Positions 23,753-32,758 are shown, numbered from the stretch's first letter. The stretch: DNA of 64,000 nt from LZORAL124-50-18 sp051208045 (GCA_051208045.1 JBPJFY010000014.1:1-64000); one strand, 5' to 3'. The notes: a model not told the origin generated them from the letters alone. Made by a program: numbers and translations.

Positions 23753-24232
23753 TCATGGGCACGAGTAATCAATTGTCGAGACTCGCCCACTGAGCGCGAG
23801 TGAAACCTGCCGGCCAGCTACTTTTTTATAATTACTGCAGATCGCCACATTGCCTGCTGCAGTCGAGAAACCTGTTGCCCGAAACCCAAAGCCTTTAGCA
23901 CTCCCTGTCAAACCTCCCGCAGTCGCTGCATCATACTGTCTGACCAATTCCTCACCAGAATCAAAAACGATGTCGCTATTTGCATCCACCCACAGCCTGT
24001 AACCGTTATGCCAATTGTTTGAGCCATCCATCGTCGCTATAGATACCTGCGCACCACGCTTGATTGCCTCCAATCTAGCCAGATTCATGGCCCCAACCAA
24101 CTGATTAATCATGGCAGACTGTCGATTATTGGCAATGACGTAATCGAAGGCTGGCATGGCAAATGCCGTTGCAATTCCCAGCACCACCAAAGTAATCATT
24201 AGTTCAATGAGTGACACCCCTTTTTGTTTCAT
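23753..24232 (-). CDS. fimU: GspH/FimT-family minor pilin, FimU position
   Basis: Pseudopilin of 159 residues with a very short leader (MKQKG) and mature start VSLIELMITLVVLGIATAFAMPAF. The conserved NNRQSAMINQLVGAMNLARLEAIKRG segment and a C-terminal GRQVSLALSGRV are typical of the FimT/FimU group. Two Cys (AICSNY, YSCP) may pair. It is the first gene of the operon fimU-pilV-pilW-pilX-pilY1-pilE, and the symbol is given by this position. Upstream the A/T-rich gap to the DUF4124 gene holds a possible -10 box but no convincing sigma54 site. Confidence 0.82.
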   Translation of the reverse strand: MKQKGVSLIELMITLVVLGIATAFAMPAFDYVIANNRQSAMINQLVGAMNLARLEAIKRGAQVSIATMDGSNNWHNGYRLWVDANSDIVFDSGEELVRQYDAATAGGLTGSAKGFGFRATGFSTAAGNVAICSNYKKVAGRQVSLALSGRVSTIDYSCP

Positions 24233-24445
24233 TCCTCATTCTCGCTTAGGTTAAATTATGTATCGCCTCGAAAATAACATTACTGATCATGAAAGCTAAA
24301 ATCTCCTAATCAACGACAAGCGGTCAAATTCAGCGATAACCGGTCACCCGCCTTGGAAAATTTGTGGTTTAATTATAGGCACAAGAACTGCGATCAGCGG
24401 TGGCGAAAGGCTGATTCATTTCAAACTAAAAGGAGAGTGGGCAAA

Positions 24446-24760
24446 ATGAAGACAAAATTATGGCAAGTACTTCTAGGCAGTGCTGTTATCCTGAGCACAG
24501 TACCCGTGCCTGCAGTTGCAGACGAAGTCTATCAATGGGTAGATAAAGAGGGCAAGGTTCACTTTGGAGACAAAAAGAGCGCTACATCTTCATCAACGCA
24601 AGTAACTCAACTCGAAGTTGAAGCACCAAAACGCTCCTCAACCCCAAGCCGTGACACCAACAACCCAGCGCCTGTACTTAGAGGACATCCAGACTTTGAC
24701 CCTTACGCAGATGGTGGAGAGATCGTTTATGGCCCAAACGATCCACTACCGAAACCGTAA
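24446..24760 (+). CDS. Secreted DUF4124-domain protein (second copy)
   Basis: Function unknown. The ATG at 24446 follows AGGAGAG and gives 104 residues. An upstream in-frame extension to 24353 has no ribosome site and would hide the signal peptide. The signal peptide MKTKLWQVLLGSAVILSTVPVPAVA-DE is followed by VYQWVDKEGKVHFGDKKSA, the DUF4124 motif. A Ser/Thr/Pro-rich tail ends in HPDFDPYADGGEIVYG. It is read divergently from the minor-pilin operon and ends 9 bases before the end of ispH. It is a distant paralogue of the gene at 5336, and similarity is limited to the N-terminal motif. Confidence 0.82.
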   Translation: MKTKLWQVLLGSAVILSTVPVPAVADEVYQWVDKEGKVHFGDKKSATSSSTQVTQLEVEAPKRSSTPSRDTNNPAPVLRGHPDFDPYADGGEIVYGPNDPLPKP

Positions 24761-24769
24761 CCCGCTGCA

Positions 24770-25720
24770 CTACGACTCCACGGGAAGCATGCGCAGCTCC
24801 TTCGGCATGGAGAAGACAATATTTTCCGGCTCTCCCTGTAATTCGGAAGGGCCCTCCGCGCCGAGCTCTCGAAGCCTCGCCACCACTTCCTTCACGAGCA
24901 CCTCCGGGGCGGAAGCGCCAGCGGTAACGCCGACGACCTGCGCATCAACCAACCAGGCTGGCTGAATTTCAGAGGCGTTGTCAATGAGGTGCGACTTAGC
25001 CCCCATACGTTCACCCAACTCACGCAGCCGATTGGAGTTGGAGCTGTTGGGCGAACCCACCACCAGCATCACATCGCACTCATCTGCCAGCTTTTTCACC
25101 GCATCCTGGCGGTTCTGGGTGGCGTAGCAGATATCATCCTTGCGTGGCCCGCGAATGTGCGGAAACTTTTTTCGCAGGGCATCAATCACCGCAGCAGCAT
25201 CGTCCATGGACAACGTGGTTTGCGTCACGTAGTACAAAAGCTCGGCATTGCGTACTTCCAGGCCATCCACATCTTCCACATTCTCTACCAGGTAAATCTG
25301 ACCACCCTGCGCGCTGTCAAACTGCCCCATGGTACCTTCTACTTCCGGGTGCCCCTGATGACCAATGAGCACGCATTCCGCGCCTTCCCGGCTGTATTTC
25401 ACCACTTCAAGGTGTACCTTGGTCACCAATGGGCACGTGGCATCAAACACTTTGAGCCCTCGATCTTCGGCCTCGGATCGGACGGCTTGTGACACACCGT
25501 GCGCACTGAAGATGACCAGCGCATCATCGGGCACCTCGTGAAGCTCGTCGACAAACCGGGCACCTCTCTCGCGCAGATTTTCCACCACAAACCGGTTATG
25601 AACCACTTCGTGGCGCACATAAATCGGTGCACCAAACACATCCAGTGCCCGGCTGACAATCTCGATTGCCCGGTCTACGCCCGCACAGAATCCTCGGGGG
25701 TTCGCCAGCACAATTTTCAT
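24770..25720 (-). CDS. ispH: 4-hydroxy-3-methylbut-2-enyl diphosphate reductase
   Basis: Last enzyme of the MEP isoprenoid pathway; its iron-sulfur cluster reduces HMBPP to IPP and DMAPP. The 316-residue length is standard. Conserved segments: ANPRGFCAGVDRAI (first cluster Cys), VHNRFVVENL, FSAHGV, DATCPLV (second Cys), HQGHPEVEGTMGQ, the TQTTLS loop, CYATQNRQ, and SPNSSNSNRL. The third cluster Cys is the one in the CYATQNRQ segment. The start overlaps the fkpB stop in ATGA, indicating translational coupling. It is the last gene of the ribF-ileS-lspA-fkpB-ispH operon. Confidence 0.97.
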   Translation of the reverse strand: MKIVLANPRGFCAGVDRAIEIVSRALDVFGAPIYVRHEVVHNRFVVENLRERGARFVDELHEVPDDALVIFSAHGVSQAVRSEAEDRGLKVFDATCPLVTKVHLEVVKYSREGAECVLIGHQGHPEVEGTMGQFDSAQGGQIYLVENVEDVDGLEVRNAELLYYVTQTTLSMDDAAAVIDALRKKFPHIRGPRKDDICYATQNRQDAVKKLADECDVMLVVGSPNSSNSNRLRELGERMGAKSHLIDNASEIQPAWLVDAQVVGVTAGASAPEVLVKEVVARLRELGAEGPSELQGEPENIVFSMPKELRMLPVES

Positions 25721-26178
25721 GAAGACGCCTCGGCATTGTCAGCGTCAGTGACACCAATGATTTCCACGGTGAATGTCAGCGCTCGCCCAGCCAGCGGATG
25801 ATTGAAATCCACCTGCACTCGATCACCATCAATCGCCTTGATCACACCCGGCAGCTCACCGTTGCCAGCATCCGCAAAGGACAGCATCAATCCTTCTTCC
25901 AGCGTTAGATCCGAGGGGAATTTACTGGCTGGAAAGGTTTGAATATTATTGGGATTGGGCTGACCAAAGGCTTTTTCCGGAGGCACGACAAACGTTTGCT
26001 GCGCGCCTTCTTCCAGGCCAATCAATAAACTGGCAAAACCTTCCGGCAAGTTGCCATCACCGTAGGAAAACACGGCAGGTGTTTTTTCAAACGTACTGTC
26101 CACAACATCCCCGTTTTCCAGGGCGAGGGAAAAGTGAAAGGTGACTTGGGATTGTTCTGTAACCACGGATTTTGTCAT
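25717..26178 (-). CDS. fkpB: FKBP-type peptidyl-prolyl isomerase, SlpA/FkpB type
   Basis: Cytoplasmic prolyl isomerase/chaperone of the SlyD-like FKBP group. The ATG at 26178 follows GAGG and gives 153 residues. An upstream in-frame start at 26202 lies inside lspA and is unlikely. Features: VTFHFSLALENGDVVDST, FSYGDGNLPEGF, the inserted-flap IF region PEKAFGQPNPNNIQTFPASKFP, and VDFNHPLAGRALTFTVEI, the closing strand of the FKBP fold. The histidine-rich tail of SlyD is missing. It lies 7 bases after lspA. Confidence 0.93.
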   Translation of the reverse strand: MTKSVVTEQSQVTFHFSLALENGDVVDSTFEKTPAVFSYGDGNLPEGFASLLIGLEEGAQQTFVVPPEKAFGQPNPNNIQTFPASKFPSDLTLEEGLMLSFADAGNGELPGVIKAIDGDRVQVDFNHPLAGRALTFTVEIIGVTDADNAEASS

Positions 26179-26185
26179 ATTTACC

Positions 26186-26674
26186 TCAATGACCCTTCTC
26201 ATTCATTGCCTGGGCTTCTTCGGGCTGAGCCCGGAACAAATCCAGCGCCATCATCACCGCCCCTACTGTGATCGCAGAGTCAGCAATATTAAAGGCGGGA
26301 AAGTGGTGTTGACCCCAATGAAAATGCAGGAAATCCACCACATATCCCAACAGAACGCGATCGTGCAAATTGCCTAAAGCACCACCCAGCACCAGGGCAA
26401 TGGCAACTGCCAGCCAGGTATCATTCTTCAACTTGGCCAGCCAATGAATCAATATACCACTGACGACGAAAGCAAGAATGGCGAAAAACCAGCGCTGCCA
26501 CCCCCCCTGATCTGCGAGAAAACTAAATGCCGCACCGTAATTGTGTAACAGCGTGAATTTGAACACCGGCAACACCGGAATAGACACCCCATACTCCAAC
26601 AGTGTGGAGGCCAGATGCTTCGTGTACAAATCCAGCACAATGACGAGGACGCTTAACCACATCCATTTCAGCAC
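26186..26674 (-). CDS. lspA: Lipoprotein signal peptidase (signal peptidase II)
   Basis: Integral membrane aspartyl protease that removes signal peptides from diacylglyceryl-prolipoproteins. The 162 residues form four transmembrane helices. Conserved segments include D15 in VLDLYTKHLAS, HNYGAAFSFL (43-52), GGALGNLHDR and VVDF with D114, and FNIADSAI with D132; the last two Asp are the catalytic pair. The start is a GTG with GGGAGAG just upstream. It follows ileS by 18 bases, the arrangement found in most gammaproteobacteria. Confidence 0.96.
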   Translation of the reverse strand: MLKWMWLSVLVIVLDLYTKHLASTLLEYGVSIPVLPVFKFTLLHNYGAAFSFLADQGGWQRWFFAILAFVVSGILIHWLAKLKNDTWLAVAIALVLGGALGNLHDRVLLGYVVDFLHFHWGQHHFPAFNIADSAITVGAVMMALDLFRAQPEEAQAMNEKGH

Positions 26675-26692
26675 AGCTCTCTCCCGATACGA

Positions 26693-29530
26693 TTAGGCGT
26701 ATTTACGCGATTCACCCGCCCCATCCACATTATCAACACATCGACCACACAAATCAGGATGCGCTTCAATGCTGCCTACCTCCTCGCGATGGTGCCAGCA
26801 GCGCGAACACTTCTTATGAGCTGATGCCTGGATACGTACTTTAAGCCCTTCCAGGTCGTCGGTTACTTTGGCATCGTTTGCACCGTCTGCAGACAACGCA
26901 TGCACTTCCGCACGCGACGTTAACAGCACAAAACGCAACTCATCACCCAGTGCCTCCAGCGCAGCTTTCAGGTCACCATCCGCATAGAGATCAACTTCTG
27001 TCGACAGCGAACCTTTCACCAGTCCCTGGTTTCGCGCTTCCTCAATCTGTTTGTTCACTGCATTCTTGGCTTTGAGGATTGTCGCCCAGTACTCCCGATC
27101 CATGCTTTCCGAATCAGCCAGGGTGAACAACTGCTCATACCAGGTCTCCAGCTGAATCGAAGCGGATCGTTCACCCGGCAAGGCCTGCCAGATCTCTTCT
27201 GCCGTAAAGCTCAAAATCGGTGCCATCCACCGGACCATAGCCTCGATGATATGGTACATCGCTGTCTGGCAGGAGCGACGCGCCTGACTGTTCTTCTGTG
27301 TGGTGTATTGGCGATCTTTGATGATATCCAGATAAAAGCCACCCAACTCACTGGTGCAAAAGTTCAGCATTTTTTGATAAATCGTCAGGAAGCTGTATGA
27401 CTCATAGGCCGAGCGAATCTCGCGCTGCAATTGATGCGCCCGATCGACGGCCCAACGATCCAATACCAGCATTTCTTCGGGAGGCAGCGCATCCGTCTCA
27501 GGATTAAACCCGTTGATGTTTGCCAACAGAAAGCGTGCGGTATTTCGGATTCGGCGGTAGGCGTCCGCGCTGCGCTTGAGTATTTCATCCGACACCGTCA
27601 TTTCGCCACTGTAGTCCGTGGCCGCCACCCACAGGCGAAGAATATCAGCGCCCAGCTTGTTCATGACCTCCTGTGGCGCTACGACATTCCCCAGGGACTT
27701 GGACATTTTCCGCCCGTCGCCATCCACCGTGAATCCATGGGTTAATACCTGACGATAAGGCGCTTCACCATGAATGGCAATGCCCGTTTTTAAAGACGAT
27801 TGGAACCAGCCACGATGCTGGTCTGACCCTTCCAGGTACAAGTCTGCCGGGTATTGCCCCAGCGCTTCTCGCTGACGCAGCACAGCCGCATGCGTGACAC
27901 CGGAATCAAACCAGACATCCAGTGTGTCCATGACTTTGTCATAGTTCTCTGCATCTGCACCCAGGAGTACCTCTGCGTCCAGATCAAACCAGGCATCCAT
28001 TCCGTCTTTTTCAATTCGCTCTGCGATCTCTTCAATCAATCGAGAGGTCTCCGGATGCAGCTCCTGAGTTTCGCGATGGACGAACAGGGTAATCGGCACA
28101 CCCCAGGTGCGCTGACGGGAAATACACCAATCCGGACTCTGCTCCAGCATGGCCTCAATACGGTTTTGACCCCAGCCTGGTATCCAACGCACGCCCTTGA
28201 CCGCTTCAAGTGCACCTTTTTTGAGGCCGTTTTTGTCCATGCTGATAAACCACTGCGGGGTTGCACGGAAAATCAGTGGCGTTTTCGTACGCCAGCAATG
28301 CGGATAGCTGTGGCGGAAGCTCTTCTTGTACACCAGGCGCTTGTGTTGATCCAACACTTCGATGACTTTCTCATCCACCTTATAAACGTGCTCGCCCGCA
28401 AACAGCTCCGTGTGGTCTTTGAAGATGCCATTGTCATCCACCAATCCAAGCGTGCCTATTCCGTAACCTGCACCGGCATGAAAATCCTCAACACCGTGAT
28501 CTGGCGCGGTATGCACTGCTCCGGTTCCGGCGTCGGTTGTTACATGATCACCAAGAATGACCGGTACCTGCCGACTGGGATAAAACGGGTGTTGCAGTGC
28601 CGCTTTTTCCAGCGCTTTCCCACTGGTTTTGCCCACGACGGTATAACTGTCGATCCCGTAGCGTTCCATGATGGCTGGCACCATGTCATCGCATAAAACC
28701 ATACGCTCCGGCCCAAAACCGGCATCACAGGCGACCAGCGCATAGGTCAGCTCCGGATTCAGTGCGACAGCCTGGTTGGCAGGCAGCGTCCATGGCGTCG
28801 TGGTCCAGATCACCACGGACACTTCACCCTCACCCGATGCGGCATCCTGATCAAACAGGGCCAGGAAAGCGGCCTGGTCAACCGGCGCAAACTTCACATC
28901 AATGGCAATCGATTCTTTGTCCTGATACTCAACTTCCGCTTCGGCCAGTGCAGAGCCCCCTACCACACTCCAGTAAACAGGCTTGAAACCCCGATGCAAA
29001 TGACCATTATCGATAATCCGGCCAAGGGCACGGACGATATCGGCTTCAAACTTATAATCCATGGTCAGGTAGGGTTGATCCCAATCACCCAGCACACCCA
29101 GACGGATGAAGTCCGCTTTTTGGCCCGCGACCTGCTTGCTGGCATACTCACGACAGGCTTTGCGGAAGGATTTGAAATCCACCTTCACACCCGCCTTGCC
29201 CAACTTTTTCTCCACATTGTGCTCGATCGGCAAACCGTGGCAGTCCCAGCCCGGAATGTAAGGCGCATCATACCCTTCCAATGTTTTGGATTTGATGATG
29301 ATGTCCTTGAGGATTTTATTCACCGCGTGCCCGATGTGAATGTTCCCGTTCGCGTAAGGAGGACCATCGTGCAAAATGAACTTCTCTCGCCCCGCGCGCG
29401 CGTCCCTAATCGCTTGATACAATCCCTGCTGTTGCCATTGCTCAATCATCGCAGGCTCCCGTTGTGCCAGGCTGGCCTTCATGGGAAACGATGTGTCAGG
29501 TAGGTTCAGGGTATGCTTATAGTCACTCAT
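26693..29530 (-). CDS. ileS: Isoleucyl-tRNA synthetase
   Basis: Class I aminoacyl-tRNA synthetase charging tRNA-Ile, with an editing domain that clears Val-tRNA-Ile. The protein is 945 residues. The HIGH motif is in PPYANGNIHIGHAVN (about residues 57-70) and the KMSKS motif in DGRKMSKSLGN. The CP1 editing domain includes TTPWTLPANQAV and the Asp-containing AHTAPDHG-type segment (HTAPDHGVEDF). The C-terminal zinc finger CSRCWHH...CGRCVDN is that of the bacterial type sensitive to mupirocin. It is located between ribF and lspA in one operon. Confidence 0.98.
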   Translation of the reverse strand: MSDYKHTLNLPDTSFPMKASLAQREPAMIEQWQQQGLYQAIRDARAGREKFILHDGPPYANGNIHIGHAVNKILKDIIIKSKTLEGYDAPYIPGWDCHGLPIEHNVEKKLGKAGVKVDFKSFRKACREYASKQVAGQKADFIRLGVLGDWDQPYLTMDYKFEADIVRALGRIIDNGHLHRGFKPVYWSVVGGSALAEAEVEYQDKESIAIDVKFAPVDQAAFLALFDQDAASGEGEVSVVIWTTTPWTLPANQAVALNPELTYALVACDAGFGPERMVLCDDMVPAIMERYGIDSYTVVGKTSGKALEKAALQHPFYPSRQVPVILGDHVTTDAGTGAVHTAPDHGVEDFHAGAGYGIGTLGLVDDNGIFKDHTELFAGEHVYKVDEKVIEVLDQHKRLVYKKSFRHSYPHCWRTKTPLIFRATPQWFISMDKNGLKKGALEAVKGVRWIPGWGQNRIEAMLEQSPDWCISRQRTWGVPITLFVHRETQELHPETSRLIEEIAERIEKDGMDAWFDLDAEVLLGADAENYDKVMDTLDVWFDSGVTHAAVLRQREALGQYPADLYLEGSDQHRGWFQSSLKTGIAIHGEAPYRQVLTHGFTVDGDGRKMSKSLGNVVAPQEVMNKLGADILRLWVAATDYSGEMTVSDEILKRSADAYRRIRNTARFLLANINGFNPETDALPPEEMLVLDRWAVDRAHQLQREIRSAYESYSFLTIYQKMLNFCTSELGGFYLDIIKDRQYTTQKNSQARRSCQTAMYHIIEAMVRWMAPILSFTAEEIWQALPGERSASIQLETWYEQLFTLADSESMDREYWATILKAKNAVNKQIEEARNQGLVKGSLSTEVDLYADGDLKAALEALGDELRFVLLTSRAEVHALSADGANDAKVTDDLEGLKVRIQASAHKKCSRCWHHREEVGSIEAHPDLCGRCVDNVDGAGESRKYA

Positions 29531-29544
29531 GTTCCGTTCACTTT

Positions 29545-30552
29545 TTACTGTTGTGCGTCTTCATTCGCACGCTCGGGTTTGGGTTCACCTTCTTCAAAAA
29601 CTGTCTGATTGAAAAAGGATTTTGCCTTCGCTATATCTCTCTGAATTTGGGCTTTCAACGCCTCAACACCATCAAACTTCTGCTCACCTCTCAGCCACGA
29701 CCGAAAGGCCACCTGCAGGTGCGCACCATACACATCGCCTGAAAAATCAAACAGGTGCACTTCCAGCGACGGCGCTTTGCCATTGACCGTGGGGCGCAAC
29801 CCGATGTTGGCTACGCCTTGCCAGCTTTCTGCCACTGCGGCGTGGTAATCTCCCTTGGGCACCACGCGCACCGATACCGCAAATACGCCATTGAGCGCAG
29901 GGACTTTTCGCCCAAGCGCAATGTTCGCTGTTGGGACCCCAATTTGCCGCCCCAACTTCTGGCCATGCACTACGACCCCGGTGATGGTATAAAAGTGGCC
30001 CAGCAACGCTTCTGCCCGCTTAAAGTCATGGCAGTCCAGCACCTCTCGAATTCGGGTACTGCTGACGCGCTCATCACCCACCAACACCGTATGTGTGCGC
30101 TCGACGGAAAATCCATACTGCTGCCCATATTGCTCCAGCATGGCGTAATTGCCGCGTCGATCACAGCCAAATCGAAAGTCATCACCGACCACAAGATGCT
30201 TCAACTTCAAATGATCGCGGAGGATGCCATCAATGAACTGCTCGGCGGACAGGTTGCGCAACCGCGCGTTAAACTGCAGGCACAACACGATGTCGATCCC
30301 CTGTTGCCCCAAGTGCGCCAGCTTTTCGCGAAAGCGCATGAGACGAGGAGGAATCTCACCGTGCGAAAAGTACTCCCGGGGCTGCGGCTCAAAGACCATC
30401 ACGACCGACGGCACCTGCTTCATCTTTGCGACAGTACGCACCTGCTCAAGAATTTTTTGATGCCCCAGATGAACACCATCAAAATTCCCAATGGTGGCAA
30501 CACAGCCATTTTCAAAGGGGGTCAGGTTATGTAAGCCTCGAATCAACCGCAT
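29545..30552 (-). CDS. ribF: Bifunctional riboflavin kinase/FAD synthetase
   Basis: Makes FMN from riboflavin and then FAD. The N-terminal FAD synthetase domain (1-185) shows the nucleotidyltransferase motif ATIGNFDGVHLGHQ and the SSTRIRE motif. The C-terminal riboflavin kinase domain includes GVPTANIAL and a VYGAHLQVAF segment preceding a flavin-binding loop. Length is 335 residues, slightly above average because of an acidic tail (EEGEPKPERANEDAQQ). It is the first gene of the operon with ileS 14 bases downstream. Confidence 0.96.
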   Translation of the reverse strand: MRLIRGLHNLTPFENGCVATIGNFDGVHLGHQKILEQVRTVAKMKQVPSVVMVFEPQPREYFSHGEIPPRLMRFREKLAHLGQQGIDIVLCLQFNARLRNLSAEQFIDGILRDHLKLKHLVVGDDFRFGCDRRGNYAMLEQYGQQYGFSVERTHTVLVGDERVSSTRIREVLDCHDFKRAEALLGHFYTITGVVVHGQKLGRQIGVPTANIALGRKVPALNGVFAVSVRVVPKGDYHAAVAESWQGVANIGLRPTVNGKAPSLEVHLFDFSGDVYGAHLQVAFRSWLRGEQKFDGVEALKAQIQRDIAKAKSFFNQTVFEEGEPKPERANEDAQQ

Positions 30553-30592
30553 TCGCGTGCCCGTTTTACAGTGTATTTCAAAAAAGACGGAG

Positions 30593-30598
30593 ATTATA
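30593..30598 (-). promoter_or_regulatory. Candidate -10 box of the ribF-ileS-lspA-fkpB-ispH operon
   Basis: Perfect TATAAT on the minus strand about 40 bases before the ribF ATG. No good -35 hexamer lies at the right distance. Two small hairpins just after murJ (30633-30647 and 30647-30663) precede it but have no T run. Confidence 0.45.
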
Positions 30599-30660
30599 TA
30601 ACAGACAGCCCGCGCTTCCTACAGGCAAGCGAATCTTCGTAGAAGATGAAGGCTCTGCCT

Positions 30661-32232
30661 TCAGTGCGCGCGCAGCAACTGGCGGAATTTGACCCCAGTC
30701 AGCCACAACGCAATAAAATAAGTCGCAAGCCCCACGCTCACGAGCCCTGCCAGATTCACGCAGCGGCGAACCGCGTCAGCTTGCAGCCACACATCCACCG
30801 CAGGCGCTAACCATACCAGTGCAGCCGACATCAATCCAATACCCACCAACACGCGAACAATAAATCCGGCCCACCCTTCAGCGGGCACATATACGCCAGC
30901 ACGCTTTAGCCCCCACCACAGCAGGCCAGCATTCAACCAGGCAGCGAGACTGGTCGCCAGCGCCAGACCGACATGCGCAAGGTGCCAGATCAGCGACAAA
31001 TTGAAAACCATGTTGGCCACCATGGCAACAATACCGATTTTCACTGGCGTCTTCGTGTCCTGCCGCGAAAAATATCCCGGTGCCAGCACCTTGATGAGCA
31101 TGAATGCCTGCAACCCCGATGCGTAGGCCACCAAACTCTTGGCGGACATCTCCACATCGAAGGCAGTCATTTCACCATAATAGAACAGCGTGATGATCAG
31201 GGGCTCTGCCAACAGCATCAACGCCAGAGCAGCAGGCAGACCAATCAACATGACCAATCTGAGCGCCCAGTCCATCGTGCGTGAAAAGCGTTCCGGTGAA
31301 TCGCCAGCATGACTTCGAGACAGGCTCGGCAGAATGACGGTGCCAATAGCAATACCAATCACCCCCAAAGGCAATTCAGACAGGCGATCCGAGAAGTACA
31401 GCCAGGTGACACTCCCGGTTTGGAGAAACGAAGCCAGCACGGTATCGAGCAATAAATTGATCTGGCTGACAGAAACACCCAGTAATGCAGGTAACATCAG
31501 CTTGAGTATTTGACGAACGCCGGCATGACCATAATCCAGCTTCGGACGAGGCATAAGGCCAATCCGCATCAGGAACGGAAACTGGAAAAAAAACTGAAGC
31601 GCTCCGGCAATCAACACCCCCCATGCCAACGCCATGACACCTTCCGAAAAATAAGGCGCTAACCAGATAGCAGAACTGATCAAACTCAGGTTAAGCAGTA
31701 CAGGCGTAAACGCTGGTGCGGCAAACTGTCCGTAACTGTTCAGCACGGCACCGGAAAACGCTGTGAGCGAGATTAAAAAGAGATAGGGGAACGTAATACG
31801 GAGGATATCTGCCGCCAGCGCAAATTTTTCCGGGCTGGCGATGAAGCCCGGTGCAAACACCATTGTGACATAAGGTGCGCCCAGGCAGGCCAGGAGCGTG
31901 ATTACGGCCAAAACAAGGCCCAGCGTGCCGGAAACAGCATCCACCAAGCCTTTCACGGCCTGATGGCCGTATTTTACCTTATACTCCGACAGTACCGGCA
32001 CAAAGGCCTGCGCAAACGCGCCCTCGGCAAAGAGCCGGCGTAGAAAGTTCGGAATTTTGAAGGCGACAAAAAACGCGTCAGCCCCCGCACCGGCACCAAA
32101 ATAACGGGCAATCACAATATCCCGCAGCAAACCAAAGACGCGAGACAACATCGTCATGGCCGCCACTGTCACTCCTGAGCGCATTAAACCGGATCGCCCT
32201 TTTTTATTTTGTCCTGATTGCCCGTCTTCCAT
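30661..32232 (-). CDS. murJ: Lipid II flippase MurJ
   Basis: Inner-membrane protein that flips lipid II to the periplasm for peptidoglycan synthesis. The 523 residues (ATG at 32232) form about 14 transmembrane helices. The N-terminal MLSRVFGLLRDIVIARYFGAG and ADAFFVAFKIPNFLRRLFAEGAFAQAFVPV are the family signature, with the conserved Arg residues of the central cavity. An ATG at 32184 would match the E. coli start more closely, and the choice is uncertain. It is divergent from rpsT. Confidence 0.95.
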   Translation of the reverse strand: MEDGQSGQNKKGRSGLMRSGVTVAAMTMLSRVFGLLRDIVIARYFGAGAGADAFFVAFKIPNFLRRLFAEGAFAQAFVPVLSEYKVKYGHQAVKGLVDAVSGTLGLVLAVITLLACLGAPYVTMVFAPGFIASPEKFALAADILRITFPYLFLISLTAFSGAVLNSYGQFAAPAFTPVLLNLSLISSAIWLAPYFSEGVMALAWGVLIAGALQFFFQFPFLMRIGLMPRPKLDYGHAGVRQILKLMLPALLGVSVSQINLLLDTVLASFLQTGSVTWLYFSDRLSELPLGVIGIAIGTVILPSLSRSHAGDSPERFSRTMDWALRLVMLIGLPAALALMLLAEPLIITLFYYGEMTAFDVEMSAKSLVAYASGLQAFMLIKVLAPGYFSRQDTKTPVKIGIVAMVANMVFNLSLIWHLAHVGLALATSLAAWLNAGLLWWGLKRAGVYVPAEGWAGFIVRVLVGIGLMSAALVWLAPAVDVWLQADAVRRCVNLAGLVSVGLATYFIALWLTGVKFRQLLRAH

Positions 32233-32302
32233 GCGCACACTGCCGTCCGTTGAAAAAGTGTCTTATACTACAGAACCTCTGACCGACACAAAACAATTTT
32301 GC

Positions 32303-32331
32303 TTGACATTTAATCGATAAACGGGCATATT
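32303..32331 (+). promoter_or_regulatory. Promoter of rpsT
   Basis: TTGACA (32303-32308) and CATATT (32326-32331) with an optimal 17-bp spacer. It lies about 80 bases before the rpsT start codon. Confidence 0.75.
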
Positions 32332-32411
32332 CTCGCGTCATTTTTGTAGGTGGACAGATCACACGATCTCATTTTTGACATATTCATATTAGGTTTTTAG
32401 GAGCGATTCCG

Positions 32412-32681
32412 GTGGCAAATTCAGCAGGTTCTAAAAAGCGCGCACGCCAGGCAGAAAAGCGTCGTCGTCACAACGCAAGCCAGCGTAGCATGGTGCGTAC
32501 ATACATCAAGAAAGTGGTAGCCCAAGTTGGCGAAGGCAACTACGACGAAGCAACCAAGGCTTTCCAGGTGGCTCAGCCCATCATTGACGGCATGGTAAAC
32601 AAGGGCATTCTGTCAAAGAACCAGGCTGCCCGTACCAAGAGCCGCTTGAACGCACGCGTAAAAGCACTGAAAGCAGCGTAA
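32412..32681 (+). CDS. rpsT: 30S ribosomal protein S20
   Basis: Primary 16S rRNA-binding protein that supports 30S assembly. The 89-residue, very basic protein (KKRARQAEKRRRHNASQRS) forms a three-helix bundle. The C-terminal SKNQAARTKSRLNARVKAL is typical. The start is GTG with AGGAG 8 bases upstream. E. coli rpsT also uses a non-ATG start (TTG) that is linked to autogenous control, so a weak start here may serve the same purpose. It is divergent from murJ, monocistronic, and has its own promoter and terminator. Confidence 0.97.
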   Translation: MANSAGSKKRARQAEKRRRHNASQRSMVRTYIKKVVAQVGEGNYDEATKAFQVAQPIIDGMVNKGILSKNQAARTKSRLNARVKALKAA

Positions 32682-32758
32682 TAAAGCCCTGCCCATTCTG
32701 CTTATTTTCGGGGTAGTCCACGAAAGCCCGTTCACCGTGAGCAGAATCCTGTCTTGAG

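Noticed and set aside
24233..24445. Search for a sigma54 promoter in front of the minor-pilin operon
   Set aside because: No TGGCAC-N5-TTGC-like element was found on the minus strand, so PilR control through a local site is not supported.
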